From: Mesorhizobium sp. 131-2-1
GTDB taxonomy: Bacteria; Pseudomonadota; Alphaproteobacteria; Rhizobiales; Rhizobiaceae
Assembly (NCBI RefSeq): GCF_016756535.1
Contig: NZ_AP023247.1
Coordinates: 2,356,501 to 2,420,500 of the forward strand
Direction: 5' to 3'
Length of the DNA: 64,000 bases
A program made the translations under genes and the position numbers. The notes under the pieces are model-generated. The model was not told the origin of the DNA and made no database searches. It saw nothing but the letters and a program-made list of their open reading frames with translations. Positions 27,517-36,267 of this stretch are shown piece by piece. Numbering within the stretch: the first letter of the stretch is position 1; the number at the start of each line of letters is the position of its first letter.

Positions 27517-28423
27517 CCAGCGATGCGCCGGTCAGGAACGGCTCCAGATAGCTGCCGATGGCAAATTGGATGGCATTCAGGCCGACGAACACGATCAGCG
27601 CCAACTGCCAGGACCCGGACTGAGCGATGGCGAACAGGGTCGGGAAGATCGTAGCGAGCAACGGTCCGACAAAAGGGATGTAGTTAAGCGCAAAGGCAAT
27701 GGCTGCCCAGGCGCTGGCAAGTTCGAGCCCGGCAGCAAACGTGAACGCCCACACGACCAAGCCCGTCACAACGCATGCTATGCTGCGCACAACCATGAAG
27801 CGGCGAACCTTGGCGCCAATTTCGCGGCCGACGTTCAAGAGCAGGTCGCCTTGCGGCTGCGCCGCCGACGAATGCAAACGACGTTGCAGGCCGTCGGCTT
27901 CCAACAAGCCCAGCATCACAAAAATAAAGGTCAGCACGGTAAAGCCGGCGACGCCGTTCAGCCGCGTGACGAGACTGCGGGTCAGGCCGATCAGCCCAGA
28001 TACGCTGAAAAGTTCTCTGAGCGGGCTGACGATCGCAATTCCGTGGCCTTCCAGCCAGTCCACCCAACGGGCGTAGATCGCCTGCAATCGGCTGGCATTG
28101 TAGAACAGCCATTGCGATAGTTCGCCGAGCCCCCAGACAATCGCGGAACCTACGACGACGATCACCAGAACGACAAGCAAAAGTGTAGCCAGCAAGGCTG
28201 CCAGCCGCGAGATCCGTCGTTGCAGAGCCGCCTGAATTGGCCATGCCAATGCGATCACGAACAGTGAGAATGCAAGGGGCATAAGAATTGATCTGGCGAA
28301 ATACAGCGCGGCGAGAATAAGGATGCCGGTCGCAACCGGGTTGACCGCACGGCGATTGCTCGCTTCCGCTACGTTTGCCTTGTCCTTTATCGAGCGTGGC
28401 CGCCGCAATCTTTGCTCACTCAC
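27511..28423 (-). pseudogene. AI-2E family transporter, C-terminally truncated
   Basis: About 304 residues of an AI-2E/PerM family membrane protein are present, with paired N-terminal helices (VATGILILAALYFARSI, MPLAFSLFVIALAWPI), a soluble middle, and FALNYIPFVGPLLATIFPT. The expected last helices after GSYLEPFLTGASL are missing; instead the frame reads the antisense of the RND pump fragment. The family normally has 340-370 residues. It may be non-functional. The start ATG is at 28423, 91 bases after the Kazal gene on the same strand. Confidence 0.86.
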
Positions 28424-28514
28424 GCGTGGTGGGCTCTCGGGTTGAGGCTCATGCGCGGACTCATTGGAGGCTTCGTGACCGGAGAAAAGCGACCCTCAAA
28501 TCCTATCGTAAGGC

Positions 28515-28898
28515 TCATCGGCAGCGGCCGGCATGAACCGGCCGAAAGCCGTCCGCACGGGCCAGACATGCATTGGAAAACGTGCGCAAGCGCCCGCTCC
28601 TGGTTGCGCAAACCGGAGCAAACTGGAGGGTGCAGGCCACTGGTTGCGTCGGTCGCGATATGCGGCATTCACCATTCCTGACGATTCGGTACCCTTGAGC
28701 ACGGGCCATGCATGCGTTGCCAAATGTCCGCTGCCTTTCACCGCGTCGACCACAAACGGGTGCGTGTACCAAGCTGCAGGCTTGCGGCCGATGCGAAATC
28801 GGATGGGGCTGATCGACAGCCACGGTGCATGCCGACAACAATGCGGCGACCATCAACCACGGGCTCAGGCAGGCAAGTAGGAATTGGACCTGGTTCAT
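28515..28898 (-). CDS. Lipoprotein with two Kazal-type inhibitor domains
   Basis: The 127-aa protein has a lipoprotein signal ending LLSAC, then two similar about 40-residue units: CSLVHAPVCGRRGERQRTFG...C and CTLQFAPVCATRSGRLRTFS...C. The C-x6-PVC, (T)F-NAC, A...G and GxC spacing is that of Kazal serine protease inhibitors. It would be anchored to the membrane and may guard the periplasm against proteases. ATG 28898 follows AAGGAG and overlaps the upstream stop by four bases. Confidence 0.82.
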   Translation of the reverse strand: MNQVQFLLACLSPWLMVAALLSACTVAVDQPHPISHRPQACSLVHAPVCGRRGERQRTFGNACMARAQGYRIVRNGECRISRPTQPVACTLQFAPVCATRSGRLRTFSNACLARADGFRPVHAGRCR

Positions 28899-29257
28899 CT
28901 CACTTCTCCTTCGGGTCGCCCTCGGCGCCTGACCCCGCCTAGGGTAAAGGCGATGCACGCGGTTAGGACGAAGCCACCCAACAACCCCGCAACGCCAACC
29001 CCGACAAGGATTGCCGGGGTGAGGACACCAACGCCCCGCGCCGTGGCGTCCACCGCGCTTTCGACCTTTCCGACAAAAGGGCCGACGCCTGGCACGTGCC
29101 CGGCCAGCCAGGTAAGGGCAAGTCCGCCGATCGCGCCCGTCAAAGCATCGACCTTTGCGCCAAGACCAAGAGTCGTCCAACGCCCCAGAGCGAGGCCCGC
29201 CGCTGCGCCACAGACGACCTCTATGGTGAGTGCGACAGCAGTCTCGACCACGCCCAT
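28895..29257 (-). CDS. Small membrane protein, paralogue of the one at 20206
   Basis: The 120-aa protein has about three hydrophobic, glycine-rich segments, including VVCGAAAGLALGRWTTLGLG, HVPGVGPFVGKVES and PAILVGVGVAGLLGGFVLTA. It matches the island protein ending at 20613 in VCGAA-G-ALGRW, PGVGP and GLLGG. The basic tail (GGVRRRGRPEGEVR) suggests a cytoplasmic C-terminus. It is translationally coupled to the Kazal lipoprotein. The family is not one I can name. Confidence 0.72.
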   Translation of the reverse strand: MGVVETAVALTIEVVCGAAAGLALGRWTTLGLGAKVDALTGAIGGLALTWLAGHVPGVGPFVGKVESAVDATARGVGVLTPAILVGVGVAGLLGGFVLTACIAFTLGGVRRRGRPEGEVR

Positions 29258-29311
29258 CTGTCTTGTCCCGGTTGCCAGGCGATCGGCTCACGCGAGCAGT
29301 TGAAGGTTGAT

Positions 29312-29809
29312 TTACGCAGCCTCGGACGCCTGACTAAGCGCATCGCGCAGGGTCTGCTCCTTCGTCTCGTCTAGTGATGTCTTGAGTACGACGCCGCCAA
29401 ATCCCTTGATCGCGCTTAGCACCTTGTCGGCAGTCATTTCGTGAACGAGCACGAACAAGGCAGCATTTCCCGGCTGCAGGCTGGCCGACAGATCCTTCAT
29501 GAAAGCATCGTTTATTCCGACGTCGGTCAGCGCGCCGCCGAGTGCGCCGGAAGCCGCGCCGATTGCCACACCGATGACGGGATTGAGAAAAATGACACCG
29601 ATGAGCAAGCCCCAGAAACTCCCTGACACGGCACCAGTGACGGTCGTGTTCATGATCTGGCTGAGCTTCACGTTGCCGGCTTCCGTCTTGGTCGCGATCA
29701 CGGCGTCACCGATGTTGATGAGGTATTCCTTCTGCAACGCAAACAGGCGCTGGCGCACCTCTTCCGCCTTGGCTTCGTTGGGGTAGACTATGACGATCAG
29801 ATCGGACAT
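29312..29809 (-). CDS. DUF1269 family membrane protein
   Basis: The 165-aa protein begins MSDLIVIVYPNEAKAEEVRQ and has the characteristic order of a ferredoxin-like start, a glycine-rich central membrane segment (GLLIGVIFLNPVIGVAIGAA), and a soluble end (NAALFVLVHEMTADKVLSAI). This is the DUF1269 family, common in stress islands and of unknown function. The shared promoter-like element lies 84 bases upstream. Confidence 0.88.
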   Translation of the reverse strand: MSDLIVIVYPNEAKAEEVRQRLFALQKEYLINIGDAVIATKTEAGNVKLSQIMNTTVTGAVSGSFWGLLIGVIFLNPVIGVAIGAASGALGGALTDVGINDAFMKDLSASLQPGNAALFVLVHEMTADKVLSAIKGFGGVVLKTSLDETKEQTLRDALSQASEAA

Positions 29810-29892
29810 GAGACCTCCACTGCGAAATTCGACGGGATCGAGACGCGCCTACAGGCTCGCAGGGTGCCATATTATGTCTCTACCGCAGCGAA

Positions 29893-29931
29893 GAAATTAG
29901 CCGGGAATCCCACGCCTTTGCGGTCCGTCTC
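29893..29931 (-). promoter_or_regulatory. Shared promoter-like element, copy 3
   Basis: On the minus strand: GAGACG, 16 bases, GATTCCCGGCTAATTTC, pointing at the DUF1269 gene and ending 84 bases before its start. The distance to the gene matches copy 2 (88 bases). Confidence 0.5.
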
Positions 29932-30039
29932 TTTTTGATTGCGGCCGAATGCGACAGCAATTCTTCGGCTTGCGCTGGATCACGGCACGCAATTACTTCA
30001 TCTCAACGGTACGCGGCCGTCATAGATCTGGAGGTCTGC

Positions 30040-31686
30040 ATGAAGCGGCATTGGCTGATCGGGCTGTGGCATTCGCTGTCGGCCGGCGGCCTGTTTCTTG
30101 GAACGCTCTGCTTTGCCGCCTCGCTCACTCCGTCGCTGCTTCCTCGGACGGCACTAACTCAGGGCGTGCTATCAGGATTCTCCCTGGCTGCGGGGTATGG
30201 TATCGGCACAGTTGCGCGTTGGCTGTGGGCTTATATGGAGTTGCCGGAGCCGCAGGGCCGTGTCCTGAGCCTGACCAAGCTTGTCGCAGCCATTGTGTGC
30301 GCACTCGTCGCTAGCGTTTTTCTCTGGCGCGCAGCCCCATGGCAGAATTCGATAAGGGAGCTAATGGGCGTCGAGCCGGTCGAAAGCGCGCATCCCCTGA
30401 AGGTCGGCCTGGTCGCACTGGTAACGTTCGCCATTGTCGTACTGCTGGCTCGGCTTTTTCAGTGGGTGTTCCACAGGGCTGCGGCGGGAATCAACCGCTT
30501 TGCCCCAAGACGGCTGTCCAATGTCATTGGCATCATCGTGTCGATCGCGCTTTTTTGGTCGATCATCAGCGGCGTTCTTTTTCGCCTTGCGCTCCACGTC
30601 GCAGACTCGTCCTATCAGCAATACGATGCGCTGGTTGAGGCGCACACCGCGCGGCCGACCGATCCTATGAAGGCTGGCGGGAGCGCATCGTTGATCGATT
30701 GGGACGAACTGGGACGGGCAGGGCGAGAATTCGTCGCGACAGGACCCGCGAGCGCGGACATAGGCGCGCTCACCGGCCGGCGAGCCCTCGAACCCATTCG
30801 CGTCTACGTGGGGCTGAGATCCGCCGGGACCCCGGAGTTGCGTGCAAAGCTCGCGCTCGAGGAGTTGATACGCGTCGGTGGCTTCAGGCGCTCCGTGCTG
30901 ATCATCCTGACGCCAACCGGCAGCGGCTGGATCGATCCGGCGGCCATGGACAGCGTGGAATATCTCCACAATGGTGATGTCGCCAGTGTTGCGGTTCAAT
31001 ACTCTTACCTTGCGAGCTGGCTGTCGCTGCTTGCTGAGCCGGACTACGGCGCCGACACGGCACGGGCGCTATTTCGCGATGTGTACGAGTATTGGACCAA
31101 GCTCCCGAAGAACAGCCGCCCGCAGCTCTATCTGCACGGTCTCAGCCTGGGCGCGATGAACTCCGAACGAGCAACCGATCTGTTCGAGGTCCTCGGCGAC
31201 CCTTACCAGGGGGCCTTGTGGAGCGGACCACCGTACAGAAGTGGCTTGTGGCGGTCGATCACCGCCGACCGGGTTCCAGGCTCGCCGGCATGGTTGCCGC
31301 GATTTCGCGATGGATCGATCGTGCGCTTCATGAATCAGAACGGCGCGAATGTCGACGCAGGTTCACGTTGGGGACCGATGCGGATTGTCTATCTTCAATA
31401 CGCGAGTGACCCGGTGACCTTTTTCGACTATCGCGACCTCTACCGTGAGCCGGACTGGATGAAGAGCCCGCGCGGCCCAGACGTCTCACCCGAATTGCGA
31501 TGGCACCCGGTGGTGACGTTCCTGCAGCTCACGCTCGACATGGCTATGGCGACGACGACCCCAATCGGGCATGGGCACGTCTATGCGCCGGCCGATTACA
31601 TCGATGCCTGGATCGAAGTGACAAATGTTCAAGGGTGGTCCTTGCAGCAGATCGCTCGGCTGAAGCAACACCTTGCGCCTCGTTGA
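30040..31686 (+). CDS. Membrane-anchored alpha/beta-hydrolase family protein
   Basis: The 548-aa protein has an N-terminal part with four to five membrane helices (GGLFLGTLCFAASLTPSLLP near the start, then about residues 60-180). A cytoplasmic or periplasmic hydrolase domain follows. The likely nucleophile elbow is LHGLSLGAM near residue 365 and a late His occurs in GHGHVYAP. This layout matches the two-part alpha/beta-hydrolase family (Abhydrolase_9 type) seen in actinobacteria and rhizobia. ATG 30040 follows GGAGG. Substrate unknown. Confidence 0.86.
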   Translation: MKRHWLIGLWHSLSAGGLFLGTLCFAASLTPSLLPRTALTQGVLSGFSLAAGYGIGTVARWLWAYMELPEPQGRVLSLTKLVAAIVCALVASVFLWRAAPWQNSIRELMGVEPVESAHPLKVGLVALVTFAIVVLLARLFQWVFHRAAAGINRFAPRRLSNVIGIIVSIALFWSIISGVLFRLALHVADSSYQQYDALVEAHTARPTDPMKAGGSASLIDWDELGRAGREFVATGPASADIGALTGRRALEPIRVYVGLRSAGTPELRAKLALEELIRVGGFRRSVLIILTPTGSGWIDPAAMDSVEYLHNGDVASVAVQYSYLASWLSLLAEPDYGADTARALFRDVYEYWTKLPKNSRPQLYLHGLSLGAMNSERATDLFEVLGDPYQGALWSGPPYRSGLWRSITADRVPGSPAWLPRFRDGSIVRFMNQNGANVDAGSRWGPMRIVYLQYASDPVTFFDYRDLYREPDWMKSPRGPDVSPELRWHPVVTFLQLTLDMAMATTTPIGHGHVYAPADYIDAWIEVTNVQGWSLQQIARLKQHLAPR

Positions 31687-31904
31687 CGGTTAGCCGTTTA
31701 TGATTCCAATTTAGCCGATCGCCAATCCTCGCTAAACCTGATCAGTTGCTGCAATGATTGAAGGTCTGTTCCTGGCGCAACCGCAACCTCCAGCGTTGTC
31801 GCACACGATGTCTGTTTCAGGAATGGGAAAGCTGGTCTCTACGGCCGGCGCAAAGCTGCCTGGTTCGAGGCCCGCGCAGTGAAGGCGTTCCTTCGACTGC
31901 GGTC

Positions 31905-32143
31905 TCGGAACCATACGGAACGATAGGGGAAGACTTCTGATTTTGGCCCACGAAAAACGCAATAAAATCAACGATCTTAAGACGCCCTCCGGGCCCACAA
32001 ACTTGTTACAAATCAGTTACTTATGCTCAATTCTTCGAGATTGAATTGAGCGCTATCGGGTAAGTCTGTGACTTCTGAGTGAAATGGTTTGGGCCCGTTC
32101 GTCAACTTTCTCCGTCTTGTTGTTGGCACCCGTAACACGTGGC
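31905..32143. repeat. Long diverged direct repeat, copy A (island end)
   Basis: About 240 bases align with 61719-61958, by eye about three quarters identical. Shared blocks include CTGATTTTGGCCCACGAAAA, the tRNA-like CTCCGGGCC, AATTCTTCGA, and TTCTCCGTC. The tRNA-end copy sits in the middle, so the repeat covers sequence on both sides of a former crossover site. Confidence 0.6.
31985..32000. other. Candidate attachment site 2
   Basis: CCCTCCGGGCCCACAA matches the tRNA 3' end (19583-19598) in 15 of 16 positions, with related bases following. It would be the right end of the first island or the junction between two tandem islands. Confidence 0.45.
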
Positions 32144-32327
32144 CCAACCCCCCGGCTTCAAAAGACCTTTCAGCGATGCGTGCGGCAATCGGCGGCAACG
32201 ACGTGCAATTAGGGGGGTCTGATTTCGGTCGCAGGCTCAAAACGCTCGAATGCGCATTCGATTGATCTCTGCCGATTTGGCAGCAGAGTTCGATGGAATT
32301 CTTTTTGAACGTATCCAGCCCCGGTAA

Positions 32328-32645
32328 GGGCAAAGGCGCTGCGGGTGGGCGCAAAACAGGTTCCAGGGAGAACCGTTCCGGGTCCCGTGCCAGGAAAGCG
32401 TGATGCTGCTCGAAGGCAATGCCATCGCCGAGATCGATGGTGAGCGCTTCGAGTTGAAACCGCAGGACACCACGTTCATTCCAGCCAACCTTCTGCATCG
32501 GTTCATTAGTGCGTCGCAGACCGAGCGGATGAAGATCCTGCGAATCGACGCAAGCGTCGGGGCGACGCGGACACTAATCGCGACCGGCGATACTCGACCG
32601 ATCGACGCCGAGCACGGCGGCGCGCTCGCAAGACAAGGGCTATAA
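32328..32645 (+). pseudogene. Cupin-domain protein, N-terminally decayed
   Basis: An open frame with no start until GTG 32400 reads EPFRVPCQESVMLLEGNAIA, then ERFELKPQDTTFIPANLLHRF, which is the strand pattern of a single cupin domain including the late PAxxxHRF motif. A TAA at 32325-32327 cuts it off upstream, and one metal-binding His of the first motif is replaced. It looks like a remnant beside the boundary. Confidence 0.5.
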
Positions 32646-32779
32646 ACGCGCCGAGGTCTTCATGGTCTCCTAGAAGTCTGCTTGCCAACTTTCTGGACGA
32701 TGGCCTCGGACAAGCGTTGTAGAGTAGGTGGCGAGCGCGGTACCGCCTTGCAGCGGTCCGTTTCTCACCACCCCTCGCA

Positions 32780-32815
32780 GAACCGGACGTGCACCTTTCG
32801 TTATGCATCCGGCTC
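32780..32815 (-). other. Group II intron domain V
   Basis: The 36-base hairpin starts GAGCCGGATGC, has a GAAA tetraloop-like tip and ends GCACGTCCGGTTC. The AGC catalytic triad is present. The last five codons of the maturase (E-P-D-A-stop) lie inside this domain. Confidence 0.87.
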
Positions 32816-34315
32816 GCCAGAAGACGTGGCGAAGTTTGGCGTTCCCATCCACGCCAGACGAAACCGGCAGACGGGAGTCCACGCGAGCATATACTGCTCG
32901 ACGGACCCATCACGCCACAGTCTCACCGTCGGACGGCGACTGCTGCGTTGTCGGCCTTTTGCGATTTCGCTCGCGTTGGCGTTTGGGCGAACTTTCCGCT
33001 GCCAGCGCCAGAGCCGATCCCCGGTGTACCAGTCGAGGCTGGTGAACACGTTGCTGGCTCCGTAGCAGAAACGGAAGTAATTCGCCCATCCGCGCAGGAT
33101 GGGATTAAGCTCCTGAAGCTTTGCGCCAAGGGTGCCTCTCGCGCTGGTGCGCCCGGTACACTCCTTGACTTTGTGACGGAGATCGAGGGACTTGGTCTTC
33201 GGGATTTGTACGCGTGCACAATATCCGTAGCGCCCGTCCCATTCCATGACGAAGCGGAATCCGAGGAACGCGAACCCGTCCGTCATTGCTGTGATCTTCG
33301 TCTTTTCCGGTGACAGCTCGAGGCCTGTCGTCTCCTGCAGGTATTTTGCCAGCGCGGATTTCTCCGCAATAGCCTCTTCCTGCGTACCGGAGACCAGCAC
33401 CACAAAGTCGTCCGCATAGCGTACGGGGAAACACACGCAGTGCCCTGCTTTGCGATCCCACAGACGTCTACCCGATGCCGCCGAGAGTATCGATTGTCGT
33501 GAAGACCTCCCCGTCGGATCAGGATGCACCCACCGTTTATATCTCTCCTCAATCGCGCTAAGCGCAATGTTGGCGAGCAGCGGTGATATGATCCCACCCT
33601 GCGGGGTTCCGGCTTCCGTGCGGAAGAATTGCTCCTCCGTCAGCACGCCGGCTTTCAGGAACTGCCCGACCAACCGTACCACCCGCTGGTCGGCGACGCG
33701 TTTGCGTAGCCGTTCCATCAGATAGTGGTGGTTGATGTTGTCAAAGCAGCCCTTGATGTCTCCCTCGATAACCCAAGGATATGGCATCCCGTGCCTCCGG
33801 GTATCCCCGCCGCGTTTGTGCGACTGAGCAGCCCGGCGGATATGCTCCAAGGCGCCGTGCGTGCTCCGTCCGGGCCTGAACCCATAGGAAACATGCCAGA
33901 ATTGCGCCTCGAAGATTGGCTCCAGAAGTGCTTTGACCGCGCTTTGTACGACGCGGTCCTTGACCGTGGGAATGCCCAAGGGCCGGAATTGCCCCGGTTT
34001 ACCGGCTTTGGGAATGATCTTGCGTCTCGCCGGACTCGGCCGATATGCGCCGGAGCGCAGTTCGTCCTGAATCCCGGCAAGGAAGCGTAGCTCTCCTTTC
34101 TTCCGGATGCGTCCCACGGTCATCCCGTCTACCCCGGCGGTGCGCCCGCCTTTGTTGGTGGACACACGACGCCAAGCGTGACGAAGCATGCGCGAGTCTG
34201 TCAGCCAGCCCCACATGTCCCGCCACTGGTCGTCGGGATTCGCCTTACTCCACTGATACAGTTTGCGCTGAACGCCGAGTACCCAAGCTTTATCAGCCTG
34301 ATGATCCGTGTCCAC
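32801..34315 (-). CDS. ltrA: Group II intron reverse transcriptase/maturase
   Basis: The 504-aa protein carries the reverse transcriptase domain, with GVDGMTVG, RPLGIPTVKDRVVQ, GTPQGGIISPLLANI and the catalytic RYADDFVVLV (about residues 300-310), then the maturase X domain (NPILRGWANYFRFCY). No HNH endonuclease domain follows, as in intron classes that use nicks at replication forks. It splices and mobilises the surrounding intron. All catalytic motifs are intact, so it is probably active. Confidence 0.95.
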   Translation of the reverse strand: MDTDHQADKAWVLGVQRKLYQWSKANPDDQWRDMWGWLTDSRMLRHAWRRVSTNKGGRTAGVDGMTVGRIRKKGELRFLAGIQDELRSGAYRPSPARRKIIPKAGKPGQFRPLGIPTVKDRVVQSAVKALLEPIFEAQFWHVSYGFRPGRSTHGALEHIRRAAQSHKRGGDTRRHGMPYPWVIEGDIKGCFDNINHHYLMERLRKRVADQRVVRLVGQFLKAGVLTEEQFFRTEAGTPQGGIISPLLANIALSAIEERYKRWVHPDPTGRSSRQSILSAASGRRLWDRKAGHCVCFPVRYADDFVVLVSGTQEEAIAEKSALAKYLQETTGLELSPEKTKITAMTDGFAFLGFRFVMEWDGRYGYCARVQIPKTKSLDLRHKVKECTGRTSARGTLGAKLQELNPILRGWANYFRFCYGASNVFTSLDWYTGDRLWRWQRKVRPNANASEIAKGRQRSSRRPTVRLWRDGSVEQYMLAWTPVCRFRLAWMGTPNFATSSGEPDA

Positions 34316-34931
34316 AGATCACTCCTCCGTCATGCCAACCGATCATCTTCCTGCCTCCCTTCGCCATGTGTCCGGCTTTCCCGGACCCGGACTACTACGG
34401 AGGCTCCGCCCTTGAACGCGCCCGTCTCCGGTCGTCGCGGCTAGCCCGGTTCCTGCCGGGCAGACGGTTCAAGTTCCCGTGTTCCGATTTTCAACCTTCG
34501 TGCCTGTAGGTGGTGCGCTATACCCCTGGCGATACGGAGAGTGGGCTGAAGGAACTCGCCCACTCCGAGCGCGTATTTCTCGCACCCCTCAGCAGGGAAC
34601 ATTGAGCCCTGCCATGTCTGATCGCGCTGTTTGTCTCCCCCGCCATCACGCTTGGGAAACTTCTCGGATATTCAGAGGCTTCTATCACGCACTTCGTTGT
34701 CTCACCGTGAGCACTGCGGTAGCCCGGCCCAGAAGTGATGGCTTCCGTCCGGTACAGTTCAGACCGATCTGCTTATGGCACCGAACCGGCGACACCCGGT
34801 CCAGCTTTTCGGTCCCCTTCCTTTCGTTGTTCCGACGAAAGGGACGGCATTACAGCCGTCGGTCGAAAATCAGCAAAGCTAGGAAAGGTTCTAACTATGT
34901 CATACTACCCTCCCGCGCCGTCACGGCGCAC
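34316..34931 (-). ncRNA. Group II intron 5' RNA domains (I-IV upstream of the ORF)
   Basis: These 616 bases between the intron start and the maturase gene are non-coding and rich in complementary stretches, for example CGACGGCTGTAATGCCGTC, as expected for ribozyme domains I-III. Individual exon-binding loops were not assigned. Confidence 0.75.
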
Positions 34932-34953
34932 CAAAGTCATCTGAATATCTGTG

Positions 34954-34982
34954 AAAAGGCGCCCGCCGCATCGGCGGGCGCT
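34954..34982 (-). terminator. Terminator of the transporter operon
   Basis: On the minus strand GCGCCCGCCG and CGGCGGGCGC form a long stem followed by CTTTT. It lies about 40 bases after the stop of the binding-protein gene; the group II intron begins 23 bases further on. Confidence 0.87.
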
Positions 34983-35020
34983 CCTCGTAGCCGGCAACCT
35001 GATCCTATTGCGGTGGGTTG

Positions 35021-36253
35021 TTACTCTTCAGTGGTGCCTTCGAAATCCAGGAGCTTGCCAACCGGGACATATTTCTGGCCGTCGAACTGGTAGAGTTGCA
35101 GGGCTTCGATCGGGAAAATGTCGGAGCCGGCTTTGGTGTTGAGCTTGATCCCGTCGAGCAGCAGCGGATTGTCCCACTTCTGGATGTTGAAGACGGTTTC
35201 CAGGAGCGCAGCCCGGGTCTGTTCCTTCATTTGCCCGAGCGCCTCGACGAGGGCATCGCCAGTCGCATAACCGACTTGTCCGATCGTGTTGGCAAAGACG
35301 AAGTTGACCTTGGCCGCGGCGATATCGGCCAGATATTGGTCGATGCCGGCATCACCGGTCTTCCCCGGGCTGACGATGGGTTTCAGGAAGTTCGAGGTGA
35401 TGATGCCCTTGGCGTTCTCCAATCCCACCGCCTGCAGGATCGGATAGGCCGAGGAAAGATTGGTGACGAGCGTCAGCGGCTTCCAGCCGCTTTCGGCCTG
35501 GAAGCGGATAGCCTCGCCACCCTGCTGCGGCGCGGCGATGATCACCAGAGTGTCGGCGCCTGACGCCTTGAGTGCCGTGAGCTGCGTTTCCACGGTCGGA
35601 TCCTGCGAGGTCACGGGCTGCCGATCGACGACCTTCACGCCCGAGCCCTCGATGGCCTTGTCGAAGGCCTTCATGAAGGTCTCGCCGGTCTCGGTGTTAA
35701 GATAGAGGATCGCGACCTTCGCCGCGGGCTTGTTGTTCTTGAGATAAGTGGCGAACGACGTCGCTTCGGTCGAGAATGCCGGGACGAACCCGATTTCCTC
35801 GTGCGGCGCGTTCAGCTTATGGACACCCGAATACATGAAGACGTTCGGAACTTTCCGTTGCTCGATATAGCGGCCGATGGCTACATTGTTCGGGGTGGCA
35901 GCCGTGCCGACCAGGGCGAAGACCTTGTCCTGCTCGACCATCTCGCGAACGTTCGCAAGCGTTCGCTGCGGATCCAGCATGTCGTCCTTGATCACCAGCT
36001 CGATCTTGCGGGTCTTGCCATCGGACATCTTGACGCCGCCTTTGGCGTTGGCCGCCTCGACGCGTGCCCGGATGCCTTCCGCGACCGCGCCGACGACCGC
36101 AACGGGTCCGGTGAGTGGACCGGTGATACCGATCTTGACCGTGCTGTCGGTGATGCCTGGCGTCTGGTCCGCTCTCGCCGAGACGGTACCGACGGCCAGT
36201 GCGAAGACTGCCGCCGTCAAAAGCATTTTGGGCATGCGTAGACCTGGTCTCAT
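35021..36253 (-). CDS. ABC transporter substrate-binding protein, branched-chain amino acid (LivJ) type
   Basis: The 410-aa periplasmic protein has a signal peptide (MLLTAAVFALAVGTVSARA) and the family opening TVKIGITGPLTGPVAVVG, with NNVAIGRYIEQRKVPNVF. It is the ligand receptor of the LivFGHM-type importer in the same cluster. In soil bacteria such systems often carry aromatic acids as well as amino acids. The nearby aromatic genes and shared operator motif make an aromatic substrate plausible. Last gene of the operon, before a strong terminator. Confidence 0.95.
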   Translation of the reverse strand: MRPGLRMPKMLLTAAVFALAVGTVSARADQTPGITDSTVKIGITGPLTGPVAVVGAVAEGIRARVEAANAKGGVKMSDGKTRKIELVIKDDMLDPQRTLANVREMVEQDKVFALVGTAATPNNVAIGRYIEQRKVPNVFMYSGVHKLNAPHEEIGFVPAFSTEATSFATYLKNNKPAAKVAILYLNTETGETFMKAFDKAIEGSGVKVVDRQPVTSQDPTVETQLTALKASGADTLVIIAAPQQGGEAIRFQAESGWKPLTLVTNLSSAYPILQAVGLENAKGIITSNFLKPIVSPGKTGDAGIDQYLADIAAAKVNFVFANTIGQVGYATGDALVEALGQMKEQTRAALLETVFNIQKWDNPLLLDGIKLNTKAGSDIFPIEALQLYQFDGQKYVPVGKLLDFEGTTEE

Positions 36254-36267
36254 AACTTCCTCCGTAG

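Larger units (their letters stand above)
31687..32327. other. Gene-free stretch spanning the island boundary
   Basis: No supported gene. It holds the repeat segment 31905-32143 and the tRNA-end copy at 31985. Short open frames on both strands cover it but lack ribosome sites. Confidence 0.6.
32719..34931 (-). mobile_element. Group II intron, apparently complete
   Basis: On the minus strand the element begins GTGCGCCGTGACGGCG (34931 downward), contains a maturase gene, and ends with a domain V and a domain VI hairpin closing at about 32719 (CACCTACTCTAC). About 2.2 kb is normal. The 5' boundary rests on the GTGCG consensus and the 3' boundary is estimated to within a few bases. It is inserted just downstream of the terminator of the transporter gene, a position favoured by some group II introns. 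Confidence 0.9.

Noticed and set aside
31732..31998. Minus-strand frames at 31732-31998 and 61578-61835 sharing a SFSWAKIR-like stretch
   Set aside because: The likeness follows from the 240-bp DNA repeat; outside it the frames differ completely and neither has a start signal.
32013..32498. 161-codon minus-strand frame next to the repeat
   Set aside because: It runs antisense through the cupin remnant, whose plus-strand cupin pattern is better supported.
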